The notes: a model not told the origin generated them from the sequence alone. DNA of 64,000 bases from Eubacterium sp. (GCA_022796875.1 JAAWJJ010000010.1:1-64000), one strand, 5' to 3'; shown: positions 43,349 through 52,994, numbered from the stretch's first letter. A program made the numbers and translations.

Positions 43349-44692
43349 ATGTTATTGGGAATCTTTCGAAAAATGTCACGTATGCAGACGATTGCCGTGG
43401 GATTTTTTGTTATTATTATGATCGGTACGATAATGCTTATGATGCCGTTTTCCTCCCGCAGCGGTGAATGTACCTCCTTTTTGACGTGTCTTTTCACGTC
43501 CGCAAGCGCCACATGTGTGACAGGTCTTTCCGTTGTGGATACGTTCAGCCACTGGTCTTTCATCGGGCAGTTGATTCTGCTGATATTGATCCAGGTTGGC
43601 GGTTTGGGGTTCGTCACGTTTGGAGTAGGGGTATCCCTGCTGTTAAACCGCAGAATCCGGTTAAAACAGCGCGGCCTGATCCGGGAAAGTGTCAACGTCA
43701 TGGAAATCGGGGGTGTGGTACGGCTTGTAAAAATGATTTTAAAAGGAACCATTTTCATAGAGGGCGCGGGAGCGCTGCTGCTAGCCATCCGTTTTGTGCC
43801 GCAGATGGGATGGGGAAAAGGGATCTGGTATGGTATCTTTCATTCGATCTCCGCATTTTGTAATGCCGGATTTGATCTGATGGGTTACAGACAGCCGTCG
43901 TCGTCTTTTACGTTTTATCAGGAAGACGCGTATGTCCTGGTGATTTTAATGGCGCTAATCATTGTTGGGAGCATCGGTTTTTTTGTCTGGGCGGACCTGA
44001 AAAAAAATAAGTGGCATTGGAAACGCTATACGCTGCATACAAAAATGGTATTGTCGATCAGCGCAGTGCTGATTTTGGCGGGAGCCGTCCTGTTTTTTAT
44101 TCTGGAAAGCAACGGGCTGTATCAGGGTTTCAGTCTTCCGGATAAAATATGCAACGCGCTGTTTTCTGCCGTAACTCCGCGAACCGCCGGGTTTAACGCC
44201 GTAAGCAACAGCGGACTGTGCGACGCCTCGAAAATGCTGACGACGGTGCTGATGTTTATCGGAGGTTCACCGGGTTCTACCGCAGGCGGTGTCAAAACGA
44301 CGACGGTTTTTGTCCTTTTGCTGCATTTGAGGGCGACTTATACGAGAAGCGGAGGATGCAATATATTTGGCAGGCGGATTGAGAAAGACGATATCCAAAA
44401 GGCCGCCGCGGTAGTAGTGACAAATCTTACGGCGTCACTGGCGATTTCCTTTATCATCTGCGCGATCCAGAATCTGGATATCGGGGATTTGATGTTTGAA
44501 GTGGTATCTGCGATCAGTACGGTCGGGATGTCGGCAGGCCTGACCGGAGAGTTAAGCGCGGTTTCGCAGATTTTGATTATTGCGCTCATGTATATCGGCC
44601 GGGTAGGCAGCCTGTCGTTTGGCCTGTCTTTTACAGATAAAAAGAAACTCAGCCATACGAAGCAGCCGGCGGAGAAAATTACAATCGGATGA
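43349..44692 (+). CDS. Potassium uptake protein, TrkH/KtrB family
   Basis: 447 residues. Potassium-conducting membrane subunit built from four pore repeats. The filter-loop glycines are in ASATCVTGLSVVDT, HSISAFCNAGFDLMG, SAVTPRTAGFNAVSN and AISTVGMSAGLT. It pairs with the RCK protein encoded next. In Firmicutes such pairs are often called KtrB/KtrA and are shut down by c-di-AMP. No c-di-AMP riboswitch pattern was found in the 215 bp upstream, only a hairpin CCTGAAAG-GGAAA-CTTTCAGG. Confidence 0.93.
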   Translation: MLLGIFRKMSRMQTIAVGFFVIIMIGTIMLMMPFSSRSGECTSFLTCLFTSASATCVTGLSVVDTFSHWSFIGQLILLILIQVGGLGFVTFGVGVSLLLNRRIRLKQRGLIRESVNVMEIGGVVRLVKMILKGTIFIEGAGALLLAIRFVPQMGWGKGIWYGIFHSISAFCNAGFDLMGYRQPSSSFTFYQEDAYVLVILMALIIVGSIGFFVWADLKKNKWHWKRYTLHTKMVLSISAVLILAGAVLFFILESNGLYQGFSLPDKICNALFSAVTPRTAGFNAVSNSGLCDASKMLTTVLMFIGGSPGSTAGGVKTTTVFVLLLHLRATYTRSGGCNIFGRRIEKDDIQKAAAVVVTNLTASLAISFIICAIQNLDIGDLMFEVVSAISTVGMSAGLTGELSAVSQILIIALMYIGRVGSLSFGLSFTDKKKLSHTKQPAEKITIG

Positions 44693-44709
44693 CAGGGAGG
44701 ATATGGAAA

Positions 44710-45372
44710 ATGAAGACATGTTTGGTAATAGGGATCGGCCGCTTTGGCAGGCATTTATGCGAAGATATGGCAAAACTCGGAAATGAGATTATGGCGGTAG
44801 ACACCAGAGAGGAACTGTTGGAAGGGGTACTGCCATACGTGACGAGCGCAAAAATCGGCGACTGTACCAAAGAGGAAGTGTTAAAAAGCTTAGGGATAGA
44901 TAATTTTGATATTTGCTTTGTATGTATCGGTACAAATTTCCAGAGCAGTCTGGAAATTACTTCCCTGTTAAAAGAGTTTGGGGCAAGGTATGTCGTCAGC
45001 AAGGCGTCCCGGGATATCCATGCTAAATTTCTGCTGAGGAACGGGGCGGATAAAGTCATTTATCCGGATCGGGATATTGCGGAAAAGATGGCTATTTCTT
45101 ATAGCTCGGATAATATTTTTGATTATTTTGAGCTGGAAAACGGATATTCCATTTATGAAATCAGGCCGCTGCCGGAATGGGTCGGCAAAACGATTCTGGA
45201 GGTGGATGTCCGCAAAAAATACAATATCAATATTGTGGCGGTAAAACCAAAGGGCAGCAGCGAGATGAAAATGTCAATTAGTCCGGACTATCATTTTTCA
45301 AAAGATGAGCGTTTGTTTATACTGGGTCATAACGACGATATTATAAGGCTGACAAAGAAATTTAAGTCTTAA
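44710..45372 (+). CDS. Potassium uptake regulator, TrkA/KtrA family (RCK)
   Basis: 220 residues. Cytoplasmic gating subunit. RCK_N Rossmann domain with VIGIGRFGRHLCEDMA (GxGxxG) and the acidic end of the second strand (MAVDTREE), then RCK_C from about residue 135 (PLPEWVGKTILEVDVRKKYNINIVAVK). It binds NAD(H) or ATP in relatives, and RCK_C binds c-di-AMP in some. The start at 44710 follows GGGAGG and comes 17 bp after the trkH stop. Confidence 0.93.
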   Translation: MKTCLVIGIGRFGRHLCEDMAKLGNEIMAVDTREELLEGVLPYVTSAKIGDCTKEEVLKSLGIDNFDICFVCIGTNFQSSLEITSLLKEFGARYVVSKASRDIHAKFLLRNGADKVIYPDRDIAEKMAISYSSDNIFDYFELENGYSIYEIRPLPEWVGKTILEVDVRKKYNINIVAVKPKGSSEMKMSISPDYHFSKDERLFILGHNDDIIRLTKKFKS

Positions 45373-45400
45373 ATTAAGAAAGTGGCAGAGGGTTTTACGG

Positions 45401-46333
45401 ATGAAAACAACGAATTTGAAGAGTACGCTGATTCTGTTTTTGACGGCTGTCGTCTGGGGCGTTGCTTTTGTGGCGCAGTCGGCCGGAATGGATTATGTGG
45501 GGCCGTTTACATTTAATATGATTCGGAACTTCCTTGGCGGCCTGGTACTAATACCTTGCATTTTTTTGCTGAATACGGTAAAAAGGAGCCGGAAGACAGA
45601 ACCCATAGAAGATGCGGAGGACAAAAAAAAGCAGAAAAAAATGCTGTTTACAGGAGGTGTTTTGTGCGGGGTGTGCCTGTTTGCGGCAAGCAGTTTTCAG
45701 CAGATGGGGATTATGTACACGACTGCAGGAAAGGCAGGATTTATTACTGCATTTTATATTATATTAGTACCTGTTTTGGGGATTTTTTTAAAAAAGAAAG
45801 CCGGGATTCTCGTATGGATCAGTGTGGGACTGGCATTGGCCGGATTGTATCTTCTGTGCATGGGGGAGGGATTTTCTGTCGGAAAGGGCGACGTACTGGT
45901 TTTTATCTGCGCCTTGGTCTTTTCGGTACATATTCTTGTCATTGACCGTTTTTCCCCTTTTGTGGACGGGGTGAAAATGTCATGCATCCAGTTTTTTGTC
46001 TGCGGCGGGTTATCTGCGGTTGGGATGCTGTTTTCCGAGCATCCGACGGCAGCGGCGATATGGGGTGCAAAGGGACCGATCCTGTATGCGGGGATTTTAT
46101 CCTGCGGCGTTGGCTATACGCTCCAGATTATAGGACAGAAAGGGATGAACCCGACTGCTGCCTCCCTGATTTTAAGCCTGGAATCCGTCGTGTCTGTCAT
46201 TGCCGGTTTTTTGATTTTACATCAGGTTATGAGCGTAAGGGAAGGCGTTGGCTGTGCTTTTATGTTTCTGGCAATCGTATTATCCCAATTGCCGGTGTCA
46301 TTGTGGAAAGGAAGTAGAAAATGTACAAGCTGA
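45401..46333 (+). CDS. EamA/DMT family transporter
   Basis: 310 residues with about ten helices in two EamA repeats: LILFLTAVVWGVAFVAQSAGMDYVGPFTFNMIRNFLGG, and GILSCGVGYTLQIIGQKGMNPTAASLILSLESVVSVIAGFLILHQ. Drug/metabolite superfamily exporters carry amino acids, nucleotide sugars or drugs; the substrate is unknown. A charged loop (KRSRKTEPIEDAEDKKKQKK) follows helix 2. The response-regulator gene starts 13 bp before its stop. Confidence 0.9.
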   Translation: MKTTNLKSTLILFLTAVVWGVAFVAQSAGMDYVGPFTFNMIRNFLGGLVLIPCIFLLNTVKRSRKTEPIEDAEDKKKQKKMLFTGGVLCGVCLFAASSFQQMGIMYTTAGKAGFITAFYIILVPVLGIFLKKKAGILVWISVGLALAGLYLLCMGEGFSVGKGDVLVFICALVFSVHILVIDRFSPFVDGVKMSCIQFFVCGGLSAVGMLFSEHPTAAAIWGAKGPILYAGILSCGVGYTLQIIGQKGMNPTAASLILSLESVVSVIAGFLILHQVMSVREGVGCAFMFLAIVLSQLPVSLWKGSRKCTS

Positions 46334-47148
46334 TCCTGTTGGATGATGAAGAAATTGTTATTAAGGGAATGCAGAAAGTATTTCATTTTGCCGATTTTGG
46401 ATTTGAAGTGGCGGGAACATATTCAAATCCGGTGCAGGCGATGCAGCAGTTAGAAGAAATACGTCCGGATTTGATTATTACGGATGTAAGGATGCCGTTG
46501 ATGGACGGACTGGAATTTGCGCACAAAGCCAAAGTGATGCTGCCGGATGTGGAAATTGTTATACTGTCCGGCTATGATGATTTTTCGTATGCGCAGACTG
46601 CGATTAAAATCGGTGTCAGCGATTACCTGTTAAAACCGATTAAGAAAAAAGATTTTCAGAAGATGTTAAGGCAGATGTATCAGCGGATCGAAGATAAAAT
46701 CAAGCAGGTGTCCTATATGGAAACCATGCAGCGGTTTGCAGATACGAGTTATCGGAAAATTTTTGCGGAAAAAGAAGAGCAGGCACAGGACGGCAGCAAA
46801 AGTACGTTTGGCGGGATCCGGAATGAAAACCTTTCCAAAAGCATACTTATGGCCATTGCTTATATCCAGGATCATTTACAGGAGAATATTTCACTTGCAG
46901 AAGTTGCCGAACATATCAACATCAGTAAGAATTATCTGTCTGACCTGTTCCGGAAAGAGCTGGATGTGACGTTCGTAAATTTTGTGACGCATCTGCGCAT
47001 TGAAAAAGCAAAGCACTATCTTGCGGAAACGGATATGAAAATGTATGAAATCTCTTCCGCGGTCGGATATCCGGATTCTGCGTATTTTTCTACTTTGTTT
47101 AAGAAACATACCGGAAAGACGCTGTCAGAGTTTCGCAGGCAGCATTAA
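46321..47148 (+). CDS. Response regulator with AraC-type output domain (YesN-like)
   Basis: 275 residues. Receiver domain with the acidic pocket in ILLDDEE and phospho-acceptor Asp in PDLIITDVRMPLMDG, then Lys in DYLLKPIKK. The C-terminal AraC DNA-binding domain carries two helix-turn-helix units (SLAEVAEHINISKNYLSDLFRKE; MYEISSAVGYPDSAYFSTLFKKHTGKTLSEFR). YesN-type regulators usually control carbohydrate transport. The matching histidine kinase lies on the opposite strand, end to end. It overlaps the EamA gene, with its ribosome site inside that gene. Confidence 0.94.
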   Translation: MYKLILLDDEEIVIKGMQKVFHFADFGFEVAGTYSNPVQAMQQLEEIRPDLIITDVRMPLMDGLEFAHKAKVMLPDVEIVILSGYDDFSYAQTAIKIGVSDYLLKPIKKKDFQKMLRQMYQRIEDKIKQVSYMETMQRFADTSYRKIFAEKEEQAQDGSKSTFGGIRNENLSKSILMAIAYIQDHLQENISLAEVAEHINISKNYLSDLFRKELDVTFVNFVTHLRIEKAKHYLAETDMKMYEISSAVGYPDSAYFSTLFKKHTGKTLSEFRRQH

Positions 47149-47170
47149 AGAACCTGATTTCGCAGGGGTG

Positions 47171-47475
47171 CTGTCAGGCCTATACAAAATATAACAATTG
47201 CCTGCTTCATCAAATGGATTTTCTTCCACAAGGACAATTGGTTATTATTTTGTACGGGCCTGACATTCCACGTTTCTGAAAGCTTGTTTTTATACTGCCA
47301 ATCTTCTTAAAAATTTAACGGAACTGCAGATATGCCAACTTTTTCTTTTTACAAAAACTGTTATTAAAACATTTCGCCGCCGCTGTTTTCAGGCAGACAA
47401 CACAAAACAGGATGGAGTGCCATTTGACGTAACTGGCAGAACGGCATGTTTTGTGTCGGCTGCCGTCCGAAACCA
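47171..47475 (-). repeat. Second dispersed element, copy B (inverted relative to copy A)
   Basis: The reverse complement follows 29638-29856 closely, from TGGTTTCGGACGGCAGC (complement of 47459-47475) to CTGACAG. It has an extra hairpin of about 80 bp near that end (ACACAAAACA with TGTTTTGTGT), absent from copy A. Its terminal stem is TGTCAGGCC (47172-47180) with GGCCTGACA (47257-47265). It fills the gap between the two convergent two-component genes and could act as their terminator region. Confidence 0.85.
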
Positions 47476-47493
47476 GGTGTCTGAACAGTTCCA

Positions 47494-49344
47494 TCAGTCT
47501 TCTTTGTGTAAAGGCAGCCGAATCGTACAGGCCGCCTTTTTTTTGGCAATATTCTCTGAAAGGAACTTCGGTTCTTCCTGGGAAAAAGACAGTCCATATT
47601 CCGTGCCGCAGATAATACAGATGCGGCGGTGGATATTCTGGACGCCGTATCCGCCTTTTTGGAACGACAAATATTCCATATGTTCCGGGTCAAAATAAAG
47701 CAGCGCGTTCATCTTTTCCACATCAATTCCGTCGCCGTCGTTTTTCACGGATAAAATCAGGGAATGATCGGAAATGCGGGCGGAAATCTGGATGTCGCCT
47801 CCGTCTTCCAGATGTTCGATACCGTGTTTTATGGCGTTTTCTACGATAGGCTGGAAAATGAATTTCGGAATCGAGTATTGCAAAGTTTCCGGCGGAATCT
47901 GAAACTGGTAATGCAGCCGTTCCGTGTAGCGGAATTTTTGCAGGGTCAGGTAACTTTTTACATATTCGACTTCCTGTGCCAGTTTTGTGTATGGGGATTT
48001 GCTCTTCATCAGGCTTAAACGGAACGTGTCCGACAGGGCGGTCACCATTTCGCTGATCTCGTCCTGCCCGTTTGACATGGCCATCCAGTTGATGGAATCC
48101 AGGGTATTGTAAAGGAAGTGCGGATTGATTTGGCTTTGTAAAACGGCAAGTTCCGCATCCTTTTTTTCCAAGTCTTTTACGTAAATTTCCTCAATCAGAG
48201 TATCCATACGGTTTGTAAGCTGCTGATAAGAGCGGTAAATACCGCCGACTTCATCTTTCCGGTTTTCATAAAGTTCCGCCGGAAAATCATCTGATTTTCG
48301 GTCTTCACCATGGAACGTGTCCATCAGTTTTGCAAGGGATACGATCGGCTGTGCCATACGGGAAGCGCAAAAGCGCGAAATGAGAATCAAAATTAATATC
48401 ATGACACCGAACAGTAGCAGCATTTCCAGGCGAAGCAGGCGTACGCTGCCATTTACTTCATTGTATGGCGTAATCATGTATAAGACCCAGTTGTCGGTAG
48501 TAAACTCACGGGCGCCGACGACATATTTTTTCCCGCCCAGTTTTACGATGGAATTGTCGCGGATGTCTGCAATTTCGGAAAGATAGCCGGTATAATTTGT
48601 ATTCTGGTATAAAGTGGCGTCGTTTTGCAGCATGGTATTGCCGTCCTGATCCAAAACGATCAGGTTTGTAGTTTCCCCGTAAGATACGGAATCCCAGATC
48701 TCCTGAATATAGTTCCGGTTCATGTAAAGCATCATATATCCGTATAAGGTGACGTAGTCGTTTAAGTTGTAAATACTGCGGCAGAGCATCAGGCCGTTAT
48801 CCGTCTGAAACCACTGATAGGAGCCGGAACTGGAAACCATGCTGTTATACCAGTGCTTTTGCCGGATATTTTCAAAACTGGACACGTTTGTAAAAGCACG
48901 CTCGGTAGAAAATACCGTATCGTCAGTGCTGGTAATGACGACGCTGTCGATAAAATCGCGGTTGGCCACGAAGTTATTTAAATAATAGGAAACGGCAATA
49001 TCGCTGGGATACGGTTCTCCGTTGTGATTTTCTGCCAGAATCGTTTGAATACTGCTGTGGAAAATAATGTCTTTCGAAAGGCTTTCCGTATCCTCTGTGA
49101 AGTATTGAAGCTGTTTTAAAGTTTTCTCAATCGCTACGGCCTGGGCAGAATTTGTGGCGGCGGTATTGCTGACCGACAAAAAGAGGAAGCTGCCAATAAA
49201 TACGCCGACTAAAACAGGAGCGGCAATGACAAAAAAAGCGGCGATTAACTGAGCTTGAAAGCTTGTTTCAAACGAAAGACGGTTTAAAAAATAAAACAGC
49301 GGTTTCTTTTTACGGGATTCTTTTTGAGGTTGCGGTTTTTTCAT
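47494..49344 (-). CDS. Sensor histidine kinase (YesM-like)
   Basis: 616 residues. Two membrane helices (about 33-57 and 300-322) flank an extracellular dCache-like sensor. A HAMP region (SRMAQPIVSLAKLMDTF) follows, then the LytS/YesM-type kinase core with phospho-His in QINPHFLYNTLDSINWM and an HATPase domain (FIFQPIVENAIKHGIEH, VKNDGDGID, KGGYGVQNI). It is the probable partner of the AraC-type regulator at 46.3 kb, although the genes converge. The divergent neighbour encodes a solute-binding lipoprotein, a common target of such systems. Confidence 0.94.
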   Translation of the reverse strand: MKKPQPQKESRKKKPLFYFLNRLSFETSFQAQLIAAFFVIAAPVLVGVFIGSFLFLSVSNTAATNSAQAVAIEKTLKQLQYFTEDTESLSKDIIFHSSIQTILAENHNGEPYPSDIAVSYYLNNFVANRDFIDSVVITSTDDTVFSTERAFTNVSSFENIRQKHWYNSMVSSSGSYQWFQTDNGLMLCRSIYNLNDYVTLYGYMMLYMNRNYIQEIWDSVSYGETTNLIVLDQDGNTMLQNDATLYQNTNYTGYLSEIADIRDNSIVKLGGKKYVVGAREFTTDNWVLYMITPYNEVNGSVRLLRLEMLLLFGVMILILILISRFCASRMAQPIVSLAKLMDTFHGEDRKSDDFPAELYENRKDEVGGIYRSYQQLTNRMDTLIEEIYVKDLEKKDAELAVLQSQINPHFLYNTLDSINWMAMSNGQDEISEMVTALSDTFRLSLMKSKSPYTKLAQEVEYVKSYLTLQKFRYTERLHYQFQIPPETLQYSIPKFIFQPIVENAIKHGIEHLEDGGDIQISARISDHSLILSVKNDGDGIDVEKMNALLYFDPEHMEYLSFQKGGYGVQNIHRRICIICGTEYGLSFSQEEPKFLSENIAKKKAACTIRLPLHKED

Positions 49345-49523
49345 TTTGTTTCCCCTCCTGTTGCATCATTGCCCTGTTATCTGTTATCATATACTAAAAA
49401 TGATGTGCCGTCAAAATGCTCATAATATAAAAAAGGAAAAAGAGGATGACTGAAAGAAATGTCCATAGAAAAGTCCGTAGAAATGTCTGCAAAAAAGAAT
49501 GTCGGAAAAGAAAAAAGGATACA

Positions 49524-50876
49524 ATGAGAAAAGCAGTGTCTGGATGGACGGCGTGTGCGCTGCTGGTATCGCTTGTTTTTTTGTGTACTGCCTGCGGGCA
49601 GTCCGGGCAGGAGGACGGCAGCGCAGCAGCCGATATCGGGAGCGTTTTGCAGGAAGAGGCCGGGGATCCAGTGGAGTTAAAAATTATGTATTTCTTTGAT
49701 TTGAATACGCCGGGGACGCATTATCATGACCTGTGGGAAGAACTGGCTGCCGAAAAGGGGTATAAGCTGAAGATTACACCGTGCTCCACGGAACAGATCA
49801 AGGATAAACTCCGGACGGCGCTGGCCTGTAACGAGCTTCCTGACATTTTTGTAGTGTGGGGAGGCGGATACCCGAACTTTTTGTTTGATGCCAACGCATG
49901 TCTGCCGATGCAGGATTATCTGGAAGCGTCGGATTATAAATTTAAGGATATTTATGTAGTGCCGTATAAAGACGGGAATAATTATATTATCCCGTGCCTG
50001 GTAGAGGCATATGCAGTTACATACTGCAATCAGAACCTGATGAAGCAGATGGGACTGGAAATGCCGCAGACGTGGGAAGAATTGGTGGAACTGGTAGAGC
50101 AGGTCAACGCCTATAACGAACGGCACAGGACAAATTTTGCGGCGATTGAACTGGGTGATAAAGATAACTGGTTAGCGGAACTTCTTTATGATATGATTGT
50201 GAACCGTATTGACCCGTATGCGTTTGACAAATTGCAGTCAGGGGAATACCAGTTTGACGAAACGCCGGTATTTGCTGACGCCGCGGACAAATTGGCCCAA
50301 CTGGTCGATATGGGGGCGTTTCCGGAGGACTTTATAGATACCGGAGAAGTAGAAGCCATAGAAAATTTCGTGCATGGGGAAGCCGTATTATTTCCGCATC
50401 AGTCAACAATCGTTAATTATTTGATCGACAATATGGGCGCAGAGGCGTTCACGCTGGAATCCTTTCCGTGCTGCAGTAGTGAATTTGATCCGGATTATGC
50501 AGCATATATGATGGACATTAACCATTCGCTGACTCCGGGATTTTGTATCAGCGCGAATACGGAACATCCGGAAGAAGCAGCAAAGCTGTGCCTGGAGTTC
50601 GCGGAGCGGGTAAATGAAATAAACGTTACGCAGTACGGCTATCTGAATATGGAAAAAAACAGCAAGCTGCAGGAACCGGGTCATCTGGCGGCGCCGGCGG
50701 TCCAGCTTCAGGAGATGGTGTCAGGCGCCAAAAAACAGACTGCTTTCTGGTACGCGCTGATGGAAAAAGAGGAAGGGGACGATTGGAGAAGGCTGATCAA
50801 AAAATACCTGACAAAAGCGGTAACAAAAGAGGAATTTTTGCAGGAAGGACGACGAATATTCGGAGGCGGAGAATAA
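49524..50876 (+). CDS. Extracellular solute-binding lipoprotein (ABC importer, family 1)
   Basis: 450 residues. The signal peptide has a lipobox LCTAC, so it is tethered outside the membrane. Family 1 binding-protein features: LKIMYFFDLNTPGTHYHDLWEELAAEKGYKLKITP, LPDIFVVWGGGY, and YCNQNLMKQMGLEMPQTWEELVELVEQ. The ligand is probably a sugar or oligosaccharide. No ABC permease genes adjoin it, so it is either an orphan or a sensing partner for the divergent histidine kinase. The start at 49524 is chosen because the signal peptide begins there. Confidence 0.88.
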   Translation: MRKAVSGWTACALLVSLVFLCTACGQSGQEDGSAAADIGSVLQEEAGDPVELKIMYFFDLNTPGTHYHDLWEELAAEKGYKLKITPCSTEQIKDKLRTALACNELPDIFVVWGGGYPNFLFDANACLPMQDYLEASDYKFKDIYVVPYKDGNNYIIPCLVEAYAVTYCNQNLMKQMGLEMPQTWEELVELVEQVNAYNERHRTNFAAIELGDKDNWLAELLYDMIVNRIDPYAFDKLQSGEYQFDETPVFADAADKLAQLVDMGAFPEDFIDTGEVEAIENFVHGEAVLFPHQSTIVNYLIDNMGAEAFTLESFPCCSSEFDPDYAAYMMDINHSLTPGFCISANTEHPEEAAKLCLEFAERVNEINVTQYGYLNMEKNSKLQEPGHLAAPAVQLQEMVSGAKKQTAFWYALMEKEEGDDWRRLIKKYLTKAVTKEEFLQEGRRIFGGGE

Positions 50877-50893
50877 AAAAGGAGGAAAAGCAT

Positions 50894-51361
50894 ATGGAAT
50901 TCAATATTTTTATTTTATGGTTGATCATCCTGATCGGATGTATGATAGCAGAAATTGCAACTGTTGGCCTGACGACGATCTGGTTTGCCGGAGGCGCGGT
51001 AGTGGCAATGATTTGTTATGCAGCCGGAGGCAGCGTTTTGTTACAGATCGTATTGTTTTTTGCAGTATCGATTGTGCTGCTGCTCTTTACGAGGCCGTTT
51101 GCGGTAAAATATATTAACAAAAACCGCTACAAATCAAATTATGAAGGAAACATCGGAAAACGGGTCCGCGTGACACAGGAAGTCAATAATTTCAGAGAGT
51201 CAGGGAAAGTGCTGGTAGACGGGATGGAATGGAGTGCAAGAATGGAAGATTCTTCAATAGTGCTGCATCCGGACGAAGAGGCGGTTATTACGGAAGTCCG
51301 GGGGGTAAAAGTCATTCTTACGCCGCTGCCGGCGCAGAATAGCCAAAAGGAACAGCCGTAA
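50894..51361 (+). CDS. NfeD-like membrane protein
   Basis: 155 residues. Two or three N-terminal helices (FILWLIILIGCMIAEIATVGLTTIWFAGGAVVAMICYAAG, LLQIVLFFAVSIVLLLFTRPF) followed by an OB-fold NfeD domain (IGKRVRVTQEVNNFRESGKVLVDGMEWSARMEDSSIVLHPDEEAVITEVRGVKVIL). NfeD proteins normally work with an SPFH/stomatin protein encoded next door; none follows here. AAAGGAGG precedes the ATG. Confidence 0.92.
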   Translation: MEFNIFILWLIILIGCMIAEIATVGLTTIWFAGGAVVAMICYAAGGSVLLQIVLFFAVSIVLLLFTRPFAVKYINKNRYKSNYEGNIGKRVRVTQEVNNFRESGKVLVDGMEWSARMEDSSIVLHPDEEAVITEVRGVKVILTPLPAQNSQKEQP

Positions 51362-51450
51362 AACAAAACGGGACAGAGGGATAAAATACAGGATACGGGG
51401 ATATAGGATAATGGATATAAGGATACAGGATGCAGGAAAGAGGAATAGAT

Positions 51451-51915
51451 ATGGTTGAGGGAAAATATATTACAGCAATGGAGGATATGAGCGGGCTGCG
51501 GGAGATCTGGCAGAAAGTATTGCTGGAGGAATGTGGCTGGACTTCGCAAATGCTTGATTTGGACGAGGAAAAACTTAAACTTCATGCCATTGCGTTTGAG
51601 GGTACGGAGAAACGTCCCGTGGCGGCAGGCACGATCGAGTACGGAGAAGATGCGTTTTTCATCAGCAATATTGCCGTGCTGAAAGAAAAACGTCGGACAG
51701 GTTACGGGGATTTTATAGTAAGGATGTTGGTAAACAAGGCGGTAATAACCGGCGGGATGCCGGTGCGCGCCGAAGTAACAAAAGAAGCGGAGCCGTTGTT
51801 TCAGGAAGTCGGATTTCAGGCTGACGGCGTAACATATGAAAAAAACGGAATTGTATTTTGTCCGTACCAGTTGCTGCAATCTCAGATAAAGAGCTGTTGT
51901 GACTGCAGTAAATAA
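51451..51915 (+). CDS. GNAT family N-acetyltransferase
   Basis: 154 residues. Acetyl-CoA-dependent acetyltransferase fold: FISNIAVLKEKRRTGYGDFIVRMLVNKAV holds the V/I-x-x-x-x-R/K-x-x-G-x-G/A acetyl-CoA loop, slightly altered (KRRTGYGD). The target is unknown. The start at 51451 is preferred over 51430 for its AAGAGG spacing. The upstream leader is a purine-rich, GGATA-repeated stretch. A dehydrogenase gene follows after 14 bp. Confidence 0.82.
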   Translation: MVEGKYITAMEDMSGLREIWQKVLLEECGWTSQMLDLDEEKLKLHAIAFEGTEKRPVAAGTIEYGEDAFFISNIAVLKEKRRTGYGDFIVRMLVNKAVITGGMPVRAEVTKEAEPLFQEVGFQADGVTYEKNGIVFCPYQLLQSQIKSCCDCSK

Positions 51916-51929
51916 GAAAGGCAGCAGAT

Positions 51930-52871
51930 ATGAAAATAGCGTTTTTGGATTACAAATCTTTAGGGGAAGATATCGACCTGAGCGAATTTTCCGGGTTGGG
52001 AGAAGTCGTAAAATATAATCTGCTTACGGCGGAAGAGGTCGGCGGCAAATTGGATGATGCGGATATCGTCATTGTGAATAAGCTGGAGATCAATGAGAAG
52101 ACGATCGGACGGGCGCAAAAACTGAAACTGGTGTGTGTGACAGCGACCGGGACAAATAATCTGGATAAGGAATATCTGGCCAGCCGCGGAATTGAATGGA
52201 GAAACGTAGCCGGGTACTCTACGGACTGCGTGGCGCAGCATACGTTTGCACTGCTGTTCTATCTTCTGGAAAAATTAAATTATTATGATAATTATGTCAA
52301 AAGCGGGCAGTATATAGCCGATAAACTATTTACGCATTTTGGGGAATCCTTTCACGAACTGGCCGGTAAGACATGGGGAATTATCGGAATGGGTGAAATT
52401 GGAAAGCGTGTGGCGGGGATTGCAGAGGCGTTTGGCTGCGGGGTGATTTATTATTCAACTTCAGGTAAAAACAATCAGCAGGAATATAAGCGCGTAGAGT
52501 TTCATGAACTGCTTGCCAGTTCGGATATTATATCCGTGCATGCGCCGTTAAACAGCCGTACGGAAAAGCTGATCAATAAAGAAGCGTTTCTGAAAATGAA
52601 ACGGTCGGCGATTTTTATCAATGTCGGCAGGGGGCCGATTGTTGTGGAAGAAGATCTGGCGTGGGCGCTGGAAACAGGGGAAATCGCGGCGGCAGGACTG
52701 GATGTTCTGGTAAAAGAGCCTATGGACAGCGAAAATCCTCTTTTAAAAGTGCGGGACAGCAGGAAGCTTTTGATTACACCGCATATTGCGTGGGCCGGAG
52801 CGGAAACCAGGCAGCGTTTAATGGATATTATTGAGCGTCAGATTCGGGGATTTATCTCAGAAAGAGGATAA
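51930..52871 (+). CDS. D-2-hydroxyacid dehydrogenase
   Basis: 313 residues. NAD(P)-dependent oxidoreductase of the D-isomer-specific family. Seen: the nucleotide site TWGIIGMGEIGKRVAGIAEAFG, the catalytic Arg region FINVGRGPIVVEEDL, and the catalytic His in TPHIAWAG. The substrate may be glycerate, lactate or a related acid; NADH or NADPH preference is not obvious. It is translated right after the GNAT gene. Confidence 0.92.
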   Translation: MKIAFLDYKSLGEDIDLSEFSGLGEVVKYNLLTAEEVGGKLDDADIVIVNKLEINEKTIGRAQKLKLVCVTATGTNNLDKEYLASRGIEWRNVAGYSTDCVAQHTFALLFYLLEKLNYYDNYVKSGQYIADKLFTHFGESFHELAGKTWGIIGMGEIGKRVAGIAEAFGCGVIYYSTSGKNNQQEYKRVEFHELLASSDIISVHAPLNSRTEKLINKEAFLKMKRSAIFINVGRGPIVVEEDLAWALETGEIAAAGLDVLVKEPMDSENPLLKVRDSRKLLITPHIAWAGAETRQRLMDIIERQIRGFISERG

Positions 52872-52994
52872 ATGGGGAATCGGATGAAGAGGAATTGGGT
52901 CAGGAAGAATCGAATAAGGATTGTAAAATAACACAAATCAGAGGGAAAAAAGTATGCAAAAATCGGGCGAAAGTAACAATTTTGTCGATAATTC

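Noticed and set aside
51362..51450. GGATA-rich stretch before the GNAT gene as a true tandem repeat
   Set aside because: Units are irregular in length and sequence; low-complexity purine-rich DNA is a sufficient description.
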